From Haematobacter missouriensis (GTDB lineage: Bacteria > Pseudomonadota > Alphaproteobacteria > Rhodobacterales > Rhodobacteraceae), in the NCBI RefSeq assembly GCF_000740775.1, contig NZ_JFGS01000018.1, positions 16,898-80,897 of the forward strand: 64,000 bases of DNA, in the 5' to 3' direction. The position numbers and the translations under genes are program-made. Shown here piece after piece: positions 40,724 to 48,696 of the stretch; position 1 is the first letter of the stretch, and the number at the start of each line of letters is the position of its first letter. The notes under the pieces are model-generated. The model was not told the DNA's origin. It ran no database searches and saw only the letters and a program-made list of their open reading frames with translations.

Positions 40724-41917
40724 ATGGATCTTCGTTTCACCCCTGAGGAAAACGCGTTCCGCGCCGAGGTGCGTGAATTTCTCCGCAAGGAAATCCCGGA
40801 GGAGATCCGTGAAAAGGTCTCCGCCGGACGGAAGCTCACGCGGGAGGATATCGTCACCTCTCAGCGCATTCTGAACAAGAAGGGCTGGGCGGTGGCGCAC
40901 TGGCCGCTGGAATGGGGCGGTCAGCCGTGGTCGCCGATCCAGCGCTACATCTTCACCGAGGAACTCCAGCAGGCCGCCGTGCCGCTGCCTTTGCAGTTCA
41001 ACTGCTACATGGTCGGCCCGGTGATCGCCGCCTTCGGCAATGAGGAGCAGAAGAAGCGCTTCCTTCCCGCAACGGCCAATCTCGACATCTGGTGGTGTCA
41101 GGGGTTCTCCGAACCGGGCGCGGGTTCCGACCTTGCCAGCCTCAAGACGCGCGCGGTCAGGGACGGGGACCATTACGTCGTCAACGGTCAGAAGACGTGG
41201 ACGACGCTCGGCCAGTATGCCGACTGGATCTTCTGCCTCGTGCGGACCAACACGGAGGTGAAGAAGCAGCAGGGCATCTCCTTCCTGCTCATCGACATGA
41301 AGACGCCGGGCATCACCGTCCGTCCGATCATCACCATCGAGGGCCATCACGAGGTCAACGAGGTGTTCTTCGACGACGTGCGCGTCCCGGTGGAGAACCT
41401 TGTCGGCGAGGAGAACAAGGGCTGGGACTATGCCAAGTTCCTGCTTGCCAATGAACGCTCCGGCATCGCCCGCATCGGCATGACCAAGGAGCGCATCGGG
41501 CGTGTCAAACGGCTTGCCCGCGAGGTGCCGAACGGCACCGGCACCATGTGGGAGGACGGCGATTTCCGCGCCCGCCTGTCGCAGGTGGAGATCGAGCTGA
41601 AGGCGCTGGAGATCACCAACATGCGCGTGATCGCCAATCAGATGAAGTCGGGATCGGACAAGCCAGACCCGGCGTCGTCTATCCTTAAGATCAAGGGGTC
41701 GGAGCTTCAGCAGGCTTCCACCGAACTGCTGCTGGAGCTTGCGGGCCCCTATGCTGCGGTCGGACCCGAGCGGGCGGGCGAGGGCAACGAACTGCCCGAT
41801 TTCGACTGGGCTGACGGGGCGGCGGCGCTTTATTTCAACAACCGCAAGGTCTCGATCTACGGCGGATCGAACGAGATCCAGCACAACGTGATCGCCAAGG
41901 CGATTCTCGGGCTTTAA
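40724..41917 (+). CDS. pimC: Acyl-CoA dehydrogenase, pimeloyl-CoA dehydrogenase large-subunit type
   Basis: 397 aa from ATG 40724 (MDLRFTPEENAFRAEVREFL). FAD acyl-CoA dehydrogenase: WWCQGFSEPGAGSDLASLKT and VVNGQKTWTTLGQYADWIFC in the middle domain, FFDDVRVPVENLVGEENKGW, and C-terminal VSIYGGSNEIQHNVIAKAIL. From memory, the sequence follows proteins annotated as pimeloyl-CoA dehydrogenase large subunit (PimC) along its length. With the next gene it probably forms a heteromeric enzyme for the first oxidation of a dicarboxylyl-CoA. Identity of the acyl chain is inferred. Confidence 0.87.
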   Translation: MDLRFTPEENAFRAEVREFLRKEIPEEIREKVSAGRKLTREDIVTSQRILNKKGWAVAHWPLEWGGQPWSPIQRYIFTEELQQAAVPLPLQFNCYMVGPVIAAFGNEEQKKRFLPATANLDIWWCQGFSEPGAGSDLASLKTRAVRDGDHYVVNGQKTWTTLGQYADWIFCLVRTNTEVKKQQGISFLLIDMKTPGITVRPIITIEGHHEVNEVFFDDVRVPVENLVGEENKGWDYAKFLLANERSGIARIGMTKERIGRVKRLAREVPNGTGTMWEDGDFRARLSQVEIELKALEITNMRVIANQMKSGSDKPDPASSILKIKGSELQQASTELLLELAGPYAAVGPERAGEGNELPDFDWADGAAALYFNNRKVSIYGGSNEIQHNVIAKAILGL

Positions 41918-41929
41918 GGGGGGCGAGCG

Positions 41930-43084
41930 ATGGACTTCGATTTCAGCAGCGAGCAATCGCAACTCAAGGATAGCGTGGACCGGTTCCTTGCCGCGCGCTA
42001 CGGCTCCCTCGAGGATCGGGAAAAGAACCGCAAGCATACGGGCGGGTTCGACCCGGCGATCTGGGCGGGCTACGCGGAACTCGGCCTGCTGGGCATGCCG
42101 TTCTCCGAAGAGGACGGCGGCTTCGGCGGCGGTCCGGTGGAAACCATGATCGCCATGGAAGCGGTCGGCCGGAGCCTCGCGCTGGAGCCCTATCTCTCGA
42201 CGGGCGTTCTGGGGGCCACTGCGCTGCGTCTGGCCGGGAACGCCCGGCAGAAGGAGACGCTGATCCCCGAGGTGGCGGAGGGCAATCTCCGCCTGTCGCT
42301 CGCCTTTCAGGAGCCGCAGGCGCGCTACGACCTGTTCGACGTGGCGACACGTGCGGAAGCGCAGGGCGCGGGCTTTGTCCTGACCGGGCGAAAGGAACTT
42401 GTGCTGAACGGCGATACGGCGGGGCTTTTCATCGTCTCGGCGCGCACCGCAGGCGAGCGGCGGGACGAAAGCGGCATCACGCTGTTCCTCGTCCCCGCTG
42501 ACCGTGAGGGCGTGACGGTGCGGGGCTATGCCTCGCAGGATGGCGGACGGCTGGCCGATGTGGACTTCTCCGGCGTGAAACTCGCGGCGGAGGACGTTCT
42601 GGGCCAGGTCGGGCAGGGCTATCCGGTGCTGGAGCGGATACGCGAGGCAGGTATCTCCGCGCTGGCGGCCGAAGCGGTCGGCGCGATGGAGGCGCTGCAC
42701 GGGCTTACGGTCGATTACCTCAAGACCCGCAATCAGTTCGGCGTCGCCATCGGCTCCTTTCAGGTGCTGCAGCACAAGGCGGTGGACATGCTGCTGATGG
42801 TGGAGCAGGCTCGGTCCATGGCCTATTATGCCGCGATGATGGTGGAGGCGGAGGATGCCGCCGAACGCCGGGCCGCGCTGTCGGCGGTGAAGGTGCAGAT
42901 CAACCGCTCCGCCCGCTTCGTCGGCCAGACGGCGGTGCAGCTTCACGGCGGCATCGGCATGACGATGGAATATCTGGGCGCGCATTACTTCAAGCGGCTC
43001 GCCATCATCGAAACGCAGTTCGGCGACACGGCCTATCACCTCGCGCGGGTGACGGATGCCGGTGGCCTGATCGCGGCGGCCTGA
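41930..43084 (+). CDS. pimD: Acyl-CoA dehydrogenase, pimeloyl-CoA dehydrogenase small-subunit type
   Basis: 384 aa (MDFDFSSEQSQLKDSVDRFL). Same fold as the preceding protein but diverged: GMPFSEEDGGFGGGPVETMI, LAFQEPQARYDLFDVATRAE, TRNQFGVAIGSFQVLQHKAV and VQLHGGIGMTMEYLGAHYFK. It matches the PimD-like small subunits that pair with PimC. The usual SEPGAGSD/SE motif of the FAD site is replaced by FQEPQARYD, typical of this subunit type. ATG 41930 follows a GGGGGGCGAG site, 12 bases after pimC. Confidence 0.87.
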   Translation: MDFDFSSEQSQLKDSVDRFLAARYGSLEDREKNRKHTGGFDPAIWAGYAELGLLGMPFSEEDGGFGGGPVETMIAMEAVGRSLALEPYLSTGVLGATALRLAGNARQKETLIPEVAEGNLRLSLAFQEPQARYDLFDVATRAEAQGAGFVLTGRKELVLNGDTAGLFIVSARTAGERRDESGITLFLVPADREGVTVRGYASQDGGRLADVDFSGVKLAAEDVLGQVGQGYPVLERIREAGISALAAEAVGAMEALHGLTVDYLKTRNQFGVAIGSFQVLQHKAVDMLLMVEQARSMAYYAAMMVEAEDAAERRAALSAVKVQINRSARFVGQTAVQLHGGIGMTMEYLGAHYFKRLAIIETQFGDTAYHLARVTDAGGLIAAA

Positions 43085-43086
43085 CG

Positions 43087-43872
43087 ATGGCGGAGTTGCG
43101 CCAAGAGCGGCGGGGGCGCGTGCTCCTGCTGACCATCGACGACCCGGCGACGCGGAACGCGCTGACACCGGAGGTCTATCGCGGCGGGCGAGAGGCCATG
43201 GCGCTGGCGGCGAGCGATGCGTCCATCGGCGCGGTGGTTCTGACGGGGGCGGGGCCGAGCTTCTGTTCGGGCGGCAATCTCGCCGGGATCGGCGCGCGGC
43301 GCGCCTCGGGAGAGGCGGGGATCCGGGGCGGGATCGAGGAGTTGCACGATTTCATCCGTGCGATCCGCGAGGTTCCGGTGCCGGTCATCGCCGCTGTCGA
43401 AGGCTGGGCCGCGGGGGCGGGATTCTCCCTCGCGCTCGCCTGCGACATGATGGTTGCGGCGCAGGATGCGCGGTTCATGCTGGCCTATGTGAAGGTCGGC
43501 CTCAGCCCCGACGGAGGGGCCACGGCGTCTCTGGCCCGGATGCTGCCGCGTCAGCTGCTCTCCGAGATCGCGATGGAAGGTGGCCCGGTGGAGGCGGAGC
43601 GTCTTCATGCCCTGGGTCTGGTCAACGAGATGACCGACAAGGGCGGCGCGCTTGCAGCCGCGATGGCGCGGGCGGAGCGGCTGGCTTCCGGCCCGCGAGG
43701 GGCCATCGGCACCATCAAGGGGCTGATCTCCTCCGGGCAGGTGCTGACCTTTTCCGAACAGCTTGACCGGGAACGCGATGGCTTCGCCCGAAACGCCGTC
43801 GCGCCGGATGCGGGTGAGGGGATCAAGGCTTTCCTTGAAAAGCGCAGCCCCCACTTCGGGACGACCGACTGA
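43087..43872 (+). CDS. Enoyl-CoA hydratase/isomerase family protein
   Basis: 261 aa crotonase-fold enzyme starting 2 bases after the previous stop. LLTIDDPATRNALTPEVYRG, VLTGAGPSFCSGGNLAGIGA (oxyanion hole), VEGWAAGAGFSLALACDMMV and VKVGLSPDGGATASLARMLP. Of the two glutamates used by hydratases, neither is clearly in place in these motifs (GFSLALACD; GLSPDGGATA has Asp), so an isomerase or hydrolase role is possible. PaaG-like isomerases have an Asp at the second site. Last gene of the plus-strand operon. Confidence 0.84.
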   Translation: MAELRQERRGRVLLLTIDDPATRNALTPEVYRGGREAMALAASDASIGAVVLTGAGPSFCSGGNLAGIGARRASGEAGIRGGIEELHDFIRAIREVPVPVIAAVEGWAAGAGFSLALACDMMVAAQDARFMLAYVKVGLSPDGGATASLARMLPRQLLSEIAMEGGPVEAERLHALGLVNEMTDKGGALAAAMARAERLASGPRGAIGTIKGLISSGQVLTFSEQLDRERDGFARNAVAPDAGEGIKAFLEKRSPHFGTTD

Positions 43873-43893
43873 TACTTGCGGGGGCCGCGCCGG

Positions 43894-44355
43894 TCAGGCC
43901 CGGCCCTCTGCACCATGGCTCTCTGCGCCATGATCCCCTGCATCGTGTGCATCGGCGCAAAGCGCGTGATTGCCCAGCACTTCGATCACCCGGCAATCGG
44001 CGATTGTCCCGCAGGAGCACTGCTTAAGCATCCGCTCCAGCTCCCCCCGCAGCGCATCCAGACGTGAAATGCGCGCCTTCACCTCTCGCAGCTGGCGCCG
44101 GGCGATGTCATCGGCGGCCCGGCAGGAGCGGTCAGGGTCGTCGGAAAGGTCGAGCAATTCCCGGATCGCCTCCAGAGAGAAGCCCAGTTCGCGGGCATGA
44201 CGCACGAAGGCCAGACGGTCCTGCGCCGGCTGATCATAGAGTCTGCGATTGCCGCTGCTCCGTTCCGGCTCGGGCAGCAGGCCGATCTGCTCATAATAGC
44301 GGATCGTCGGCACCTTGACGCCCGTCGCCCTTGATAGATCGCCAATGGTGAGCAT
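43894..44355 (-). CDS. cadR: MerR-family metal-responsive regulator (CadR/PbrR type)
   Basis: 153 aa. N-terminal HTH MLTIGDLSRATGVKVPTIRY, then YEQIGLLPEPERSSGNRRLY; long dimerisation helix; metal-binding Cys: one at SDDPDRSCRAADD (about residue 78) and a C-terminal loop LKQCSCGTIADCRVIEVL. This Cys pattern is that of Cd/Pb/Zn sensors, and a His/Asp/Glu-rich tail (CADAHDAGDHGAESHGAE) resembles CadR. Divergent from the P1B ATPase at 44452, whose promoter has the 19-base spacer that MerR proteins distort. It activates efflux when Cd, Zn or Pb binds. Confidence 0.88.
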   Translation of the reverse strand: MLTIGDLSRATGVKVPTIRYYEQIGLLPEPERSSGNRRLYDQPAQDRLAFVRHARELGFSLEAIRELLDLSDDPDRSCRAADDIARRQLREVKARISRLDALRGELERMLKQCSCGTIADCRVIEVLGNHALCADAHDAGDHGAESHGAEGRA

Positions 44356-44368
44356 CCCCGGATCCCTC

Positions 44369-44399
44369 TTGCTCCTCTAGCTACTGGAGGAAGTAAGAC
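44369..44399 (+). promoter_or_regulatory. MerR-type promoter/operator of the metal ATPase gene
   Basis: TTGCTC (-35, 44369-44374), a 19-base spacer and TAAGAC (-10, 44394-44399). The spacer carries the dyad CCTCTAG-CTA-CTGGAGG (44374-44390, one mismatch), typical of ZntR/CadR operators. Confidence 0.8.
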
Positions 44400-44451
44400 C
44401 TCGAATCGCAAGGGGCAAGATGTGCCCCGCGGACGAGCGAAGGAGCACGGC

Positions 44452-46689
44452 ATGGCCGATGGAGCGAACCGCCGGGAATGGATCGTCACAGGCATGGACT
44501 GTGCGTCCTGCGCGGCGAAGATCACACATGCGGTGGAGCGGTTGCCGGGGGTGAGCGATGTGCGCGTGGCGCTGATGGCAGAGCGGCTGACAGCGCATCT
44601 TGCCCCCGGCGCGACGGACCCGGCAAAAATCGAGGATACCGTCCGGCGGCTCGGGTTCGGCATCGCAACCGAAGAGGCGGCGGCGCCCCGGAAGAAACCC
44701 TTCATCCTCCCCGCCGATGCGCCCCCCATGGACGTGCACCCCCACAGCGGCGATCAAGGACACCACCACGGCGATGCGCCTTCACCCTTGGCCGCAAGCC
44801 GTCCGCCGGAAGCTCTGCATCGGAACAGACGCTTGTATCGCACCGCGAAGGGCCGGCTGGTAATGCTGAGCGCGGCTCTGCTGGCGGTGGCCTGGAGCGT
44901 GGAGCTGCTGGCCGGGCCGGGCCTGGGCTACCCGGCATTTCTTCTTGCCTGCCTGATCGGAGTCGCTCCCGTGGCGAAACGGGCGCTGGCCGCGCTGCGA
45001 ACGGGCCAGCCCTTCACCATTGAAAGCCTCATGACCATTGCCGTGCTCGGCGCGCTGTTCATCGGTGCGGTGGAGGAGGCGGCGGTGGTCGTCTTTCTCT
45101 TTGCCGTGGGCGAGGTGCTGGAAGGCGTGGCGGCGGATCGGGCGCGCAGCGGCATCCGCGCGCTCGCTGCTCTGGTGCCGAAGGTGGCGCTGCTTGAGAC
45201 GCCATCCGGCCTACGCGAAGTCGGGGCCGGGACGCTCACGATCGGGCAGATCGTGCTTGTCCGGCCGGGCGACCGGATCCCCGCGGATGGCGAGATCGTC
45301 GAAGGCACGAGCGGGATCGACGAAAGCCCCGTCACGGGCGAGAGCGTGCCCCGGACCAAGGGCCCCAGGGAGCAGGTTTTCGCCGGCACCATCAATGTGG
45401 AGGCCGCGCTGCGCCTGCGCGTGACGCAGGCGGCCAGCGACAACACCATCGCCCGTATCGTGCGGCTGGTCGAGGAGGCGGAGGAGGCCCGCGCGCCGAC
45501 GGAACGTTTCATCGACCGGTTCTCCCGCTGGTACATGCCGCTGATCGTGGGGATCGCGGCGCTGGTCATGGTGCTGCCCCCGCTGCTGACGGGCGCGGAC
45601 TGGAGCACCTGGGTCTATCGCGGCCTTGCCATCCTGCTGATCGGGTGCCCCTGCGCGCTGGTCATTTCCGTTCCCGCCTCCATCGCTTCCGCCCTGTCGG
45701 CGGGGGCGCGGCGGGGGTTGCTGATGAAGGGCGGCGCGGTGATCGAAGCCGCCGCCACCCTTCGCCATGCGGCATTCGATAAGACCGGGACCTTGACGCG
45801 CGGCGCGCCGGTGGTGACCGATGTCGTCCCCGCGCCAGGCGTGTCGGAGCAGGACCTTCTGACCGTCGCGGCCGCTGTTGAGAGCGGCTCCAACCATCCG
45901 CTCGCGCAGGCGATCCTCGCTCGTGCAGGCACGTCAGGCCTCGTCCCGCGGCTTGCGACCGAGGCGCGGGCGATCCCCGGCAAGGGGGCGGTCGCGCGGG
46001 TTGACGGGGTGGAGACGTGGGTCTCCTCGCCCCGTTACGCGACGGAGATGACCGGAGTGGCGGACCCCGGCCACGCCACGGCGCTGGAGGCGGAAGGCAA
46101 GACGGTCGTCGCGGTCTTTCGCAGCGGCCAGCCGCTCGGCCTGCTCGCGCTCCGGGATGAACCGCGCCCGGATGCGGCAGAGGGGATACGACAGCTCCGC
46201 GCGCTCGGGATAGATGCCACGATGCTCACCGGCGACAATCCTCGTACCGCCGCCGCCATTGCGGGGGAGCTGGGCATGGACTTCCGCGCGGAGATGCTGC
46301 CGGAGGACAAGCTCGCCGCGATCCGTGGGATGCAGGCGGCAGGGGGCGTCATGATGATCGGTGACGGTATCAACGATGCCCCGGCCCTGAAGCAGGCGGG
46401 CGTGGGCGTGGCGATGGGGTCGGGCACGGATGTGGCGCTGGAAACCGCGGATGCCGCCATCCTGCGCGACCGGGTGGCGGACGTGGCGGCAATGGTGCGC
46501 CTTGCCCGCGGGGCGATGCGGAACATCCATCAGAACATCGCACTGGCGCTCGGGTTGAAGGCGGTGTTCCTCGTCACCTCCACCCTGGGCATCACAGGAC
46601 TGTGGCTCGCCATTCTTGCGGATACGGGCGCAACGGTTCTGGTCACGCTCAACGCGCTCCGGCTGCTGCGCTTCAACCCGGAGCGGTGA
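44452..46689 (+). CDS. zntA: P1B-type heavy-metal ATPase (Zn/Cd/Pb exporter)
   Basis: 745 aa from ATG 44452. One N-terminal metal-binding domain with GMDCASC (about residues 14-20), then a His-rich linker (DVHPHSGDQGHHHGDAP, about 92-108). Core motifs: TGES in SPVTGESVPR, the membrane metal site CPC in LLIGCPCALVISVP, the phosphorylation site DKTGTLTRG, SNHPLAQAIL (HP locus), and MIGDGINDAPALKQAGVGVA. Eight transmembrane helices are expected. The CPC plus GMDCASC set and a CadR-like activator fit Zn2+/Cd2+/Pb2+ export rather than copper. It is monocistronic, followed at once by a MITE-like repeat. Confidence 0.92.
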   Translation: MADGANRREWIVTGMDCASCAAKITHAVERLPGVSDVRVALMAERLTAHLAPGATDPAKIEDTVRRLGFGIATEEAAAPRKKPFILPADAPPMDVHPHSGDQGHHHGDAPSPLAASRPPEALHRNRRLYRTAKGRLVMLSAALLAVAWSVELLAGPGLGYPAFLLACLIGVAPVAKRALAALRTGQPFTIESLMTIAVLGALFIGAVEEAAVVVFLFAVGEVLEGVAADRARSGIRALAALVPKVALLETPSGLREVGAGTLTIGQIVLVRPGDRIPADGEIVEGTSGIDESPVTGESVPRTKGPREQVFAGTINVEAALRLRVTQAASDNTIARIVRLVEEAEEARAPTERFIDRFSRWYMPLIVGIAALVMVLPPLLTGADWSTWVYRGLAILLIGCPCALVISVPASIASALSAGARRGLLMKGGAVIEAAATLRHAAFDKTGTLTRGAPVVTDVVPAPGVSEQDLLTVAAAVESGSNHPLAQAILARAGTSGLVPRLATEARAIPGKGAVARVDGVETWVSSPRYATEMTGVADPGHATALEAEGKTVVAVFRSGQPLGLLALRDEPRPDAAEGIRQLRALGIDATMLTGDNPRTAAAIAGELGMDFRAEMLPEDKLAAIRGMQAAGGVMMIGDGINDAPALKQAGVGVAMGSGTDVALETADAAILRDRVADVAAMVRLARGAMRNIHQNIALALGLKAVFLVTSTLGITGLWLAILADTGATVLVTLNALRLLRFNPER

Positions 46690-46695
46690 CGGCTT

Positions 46696-46861
46696 TAGCA
46701 GGTTGCCGAAAAAGCCGGGCATCTCCCCGGGGCTTGCGTCGAAAGCCGGAAGATCTCTCCGGTCACAGGCCAGAACCTGCGGTTTCCGGGGCGCGCCTCA
46801 GCAATGTGGGGGAGATCCCCGCCCCGGGGCAGCCGCGGAATGCGTTTTCAACGTCCTGGCA
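46696..46861 (+). repeat. MITE-like dispersed repeat, copy 6
   Basis: About 166 bases beginning TTAGCAGGTTGCCGAAAAAG and ending with CGTTTTCAACGTCCTGGCAG. It shares CTTGCGTCGAAAGCCGG with 28,443 and CTGCGGTTTCCGGGGCGCG with 19,246. Its right end carries the stop codon of the encapsulin gene (TGA, 46848-46850 on the minus strand). Confidence 0.72.
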
Positions 46862-47648
46862 GGACAACGACGGCCTCGCTGGTCTGCATCTGGAAGGTCA
46901 GGCTCTCCTGAAGGTAAAGCGTCACCTGTTCCGCGTCATGGGAGAGGTAGCCGATGGAGATGTCCTGGCCGAGCCAGAGGTCGAAGTCGCCCCCCCGCGT
47001 CGTGAGCACGGCACAGCCCTCCAGCGCCTGGCTCCACACCACCGGCACATCGACGAGTTTCTGGAGGTGGTTGAGCACGGGATAGCCGTCCTCCGCCCCG
47101 CCCGTGGCCTCTGTGAAGGCGGCGGTGCCCAGAACCATGGCGTAGGGTCCGTTCACCCCCGCCAGCCGCAGCTCGGTCACCGCACGGGCGACGGCTTCGG
47201 GGTAGTCGGCGACATTCGCGGGCAGCGGCACGGCAGGGTTGTCGCTCTCCGGCAGGATGCCCCGTATCCCGGCCTCGGGATAGCCGAGAAACACGAGCCG
47301 GTCCTCTGCCAGCGCGATCTGGCGGGCGGCGTCCTTCAGGGGCTGCCAGTCGCTGTCGTTGGAGCCTCGGCCTACGTCGTCGATCGCGGAACGGGTCAGG
47401 CTGAAGGGTACGCGCAGTTCGACAAGGGGGTTCACCTCCCGCTGGCGACATGTCACGCCTTCGGCGATGCTGGAGGCGGCCTTCAGGTGCCCGGTGCCCA
47501 CCGCCGACAGGTCAAACCCCTCCGGCCCGTGGACATCCACCACCCGCCGCGCCCCGAGGTAGCGTTTGAGCGTGCGGGAGGCTTCCTCCTCGATCTGTGC
47601 CCAGGCGGCGTCGCTGATCGGGGCCAGCGCGCGGTGAAGATTGTCCAT
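46848..47648 (-). CDS. Encapsulin nanocompartment shell protein (family 1)
   Basis: 266 aa, the length of family-1 encapsulins (HK97-like fold; 60 subunits form a shell of about 24 nm). MDNLHRALAPISDAAWAQIE, then EEASRTLKRYLGARRVVDVH, are the canonical N-terminal stretches that hold cargo. Also typical are ELRVPFSLTRSAIDDVGRGS and DWQPLKDAARQIALAEDRLV, then FLGYPEAGIRGI and LQESLTFQMQTSEAVVVL near the end. Databases sometimes label such proteins linocin M18 bacteriocins or CFP29. It starts one base after the stop of a DyP peroxidase whose tail is an encapsulin targeting peptide, so that enzyme is the cargo. The final residues (LPGR) and stop are read inside a MITE-like terminus. Confidence 0.94.
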   Translation of the reverse strand: MDNLHRALAPISDAAWAQIEEEASRTLKRYLGARRVVDVHGPEGFDLSAVGTGHLKAASSIAEGVTCRQREVNPLVELRVPFSLTRSAIDDVGRGSNDSDWQPLKDAARQIALAEDRLVFLGYPEAGIRGILPESDNPAVPLPANVADYPEAVARAVTELRLAGVNGPYAMVLGTAAFTEATGGAEDGYPVLNHLQKLVDVPVVWSQALEGCAVLTTRGGDFDLWLGQDISIGYLSHDAEQVTLYLQESLTFQMQTSEAVVVLPGR

Positions 47649-47649
47649 G

Positions 47650-48696
47650 TCAGTTCCCCTGCTTCAAGCTGCCAAGGCCCAGAGAGCCGTCGCGTCGCAC
47701 GGCCGGTTGCGTCACCTCGGCCAGTGCGGTGGCGGATGCGGTGGCCGGTGCGGTGATGGTATCCCCCGCGCCGATCATGTCCAGCACATCGCCCGTCGGC
47801 ACGAAGAACAACCCGCCCGTGACCGCTGTGCTGACATCCAGTATGCGGTCGTAGTTGCCGGGCGGCTTGCCCACGAACATGTTCCGCAGCATGGTCTCGA
47901 TCCGCCCCGGCTCGCGGGCGTATCCTATGAAATAGGTGCCGAACTCCCCCCGCGCCACGCTGCCGAAGGGCATGTTGTCGCGCAGGATCTCAAGCTGGTT
48001 TCCGGCGTCGTCCTCTATGTTCGTCAGAACGTTATGGGCGAAGCTCGCCTTCTTTTCATCGGGGAATTCGATGTCGGACAGCTTCTGGCGGCCAATCACG
48101 CGCTCCTGGCTCTCAACCGTCATCGCTTCCCATTTCTGCAGATCGTGAAGGTATTTCTGCACGATGACATAGCTGCCACCGGTGAAATCGCCATCCTCCT
48201 CCCCGATCAGCACGGCTTCCGTCAACGGGGTGCCGACCGGATTCTCCGTGCCGTCCACAAAGCCGAGCAGATCCCGGTTGTCAAAATACTTGAACCCCTG
48301 CGTCTCGTCCGCGACGGTCGCGAAGGCCGAAAGGCGACGCATGATCTGGCTGGCCAGTTCGAAGCAGTAGTCGGGGCGCGAGGCGCGGATATGCAGAAGC
48401 ACATCCCCCGGCGTGGCAGGCGCCCGATACACGCCCGCAATTTCCGTGAACGGGTGGAGGCCGGCGGGCCGCGCGCCCATCTCAAGCCTGTCCCACAGGT
48501 CCGCGCCAATGCCCATCACGCAGGTGAGCCCGGCCTCCGCGCTGCGGAACCCCACCGCTTTGACGAGTGAGGAGAGATCCGCGCAGATACCCCGGAACGC
48601 CTCCAGCGCCGGTGTATCCCGGTTGAGAACCAGCGTCAGGAAGATCGCGCTCCGCGTCAGAGCGCCTTCGACGGGCTGGCTTGCAACAGGCGGCAT
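47650..48696 (-). CDS. Encapsulated dye-decolourising (DyP-type) haem peroxidase
   Basis: 348 aa from ATG 48696, which follows GAGGGAGAAG; an ATG at 48717 is too close to its site. DyP family: the catalytic motif GxxDG appears as LLGFVDGTENPVG; GGSYVIVQKYLHDLQKWEAM; the distal region FGTYFIGYAREPGRIETMLR with the conserved Arg, and the N-terminal SAIFLTLVLNRD. The C-terminus, after an Ala/Thr/Pro-rich linker (about residues 310-335), reads RRDGSLGLGSLKQGN, an almost perfect encapsulin cargo-loading peptide (DGSLGIGSLKG type). It uses H2O2 to oxidise phenolic or dye-like substrates; inside the shell it may serve oxidative-stress defence. Co-transcribed with the shell gene. Confidence 0.94.
   Translation of the reverse strand: MPPVASQPVEGALTRSAIFLTLVLNRDTPALEAFRGICADLSSLVKAVGFRSAEAGLTCVMGIGADLWDRLEMGARPAGLHPFTEIAGVYRAPATPGDVLLHIRASRPDYCFELASQIMRRLSAFATVADETQGFKYFDNRDLLGFVDGTENPVGTPLTEAVLIGEEDGDFTGGSYVIVQKYLHDLQKWEAMTVESQERVIGRQKLSDIEFPDEKKASFAHNVLTNIEDDAGNQLEILRDNMPFGSVARGEFGTYFIGYAREPGRIETMLRNMFVGKPPGNYDRILDVSTAVTGGLFFVPTGDVLDMIGAGDTITAPATASATALAEVTQPAVRRDGSLGLGSLKQGN

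Noticed and set aside
46848..47648. Bacteriocin (linocin M18) or peptidase annotation for the shell gene
   Set aside because: The cargo peroxidase with a loading peptide directly upstream shows it is an encapsulin; the linocin name is historical.
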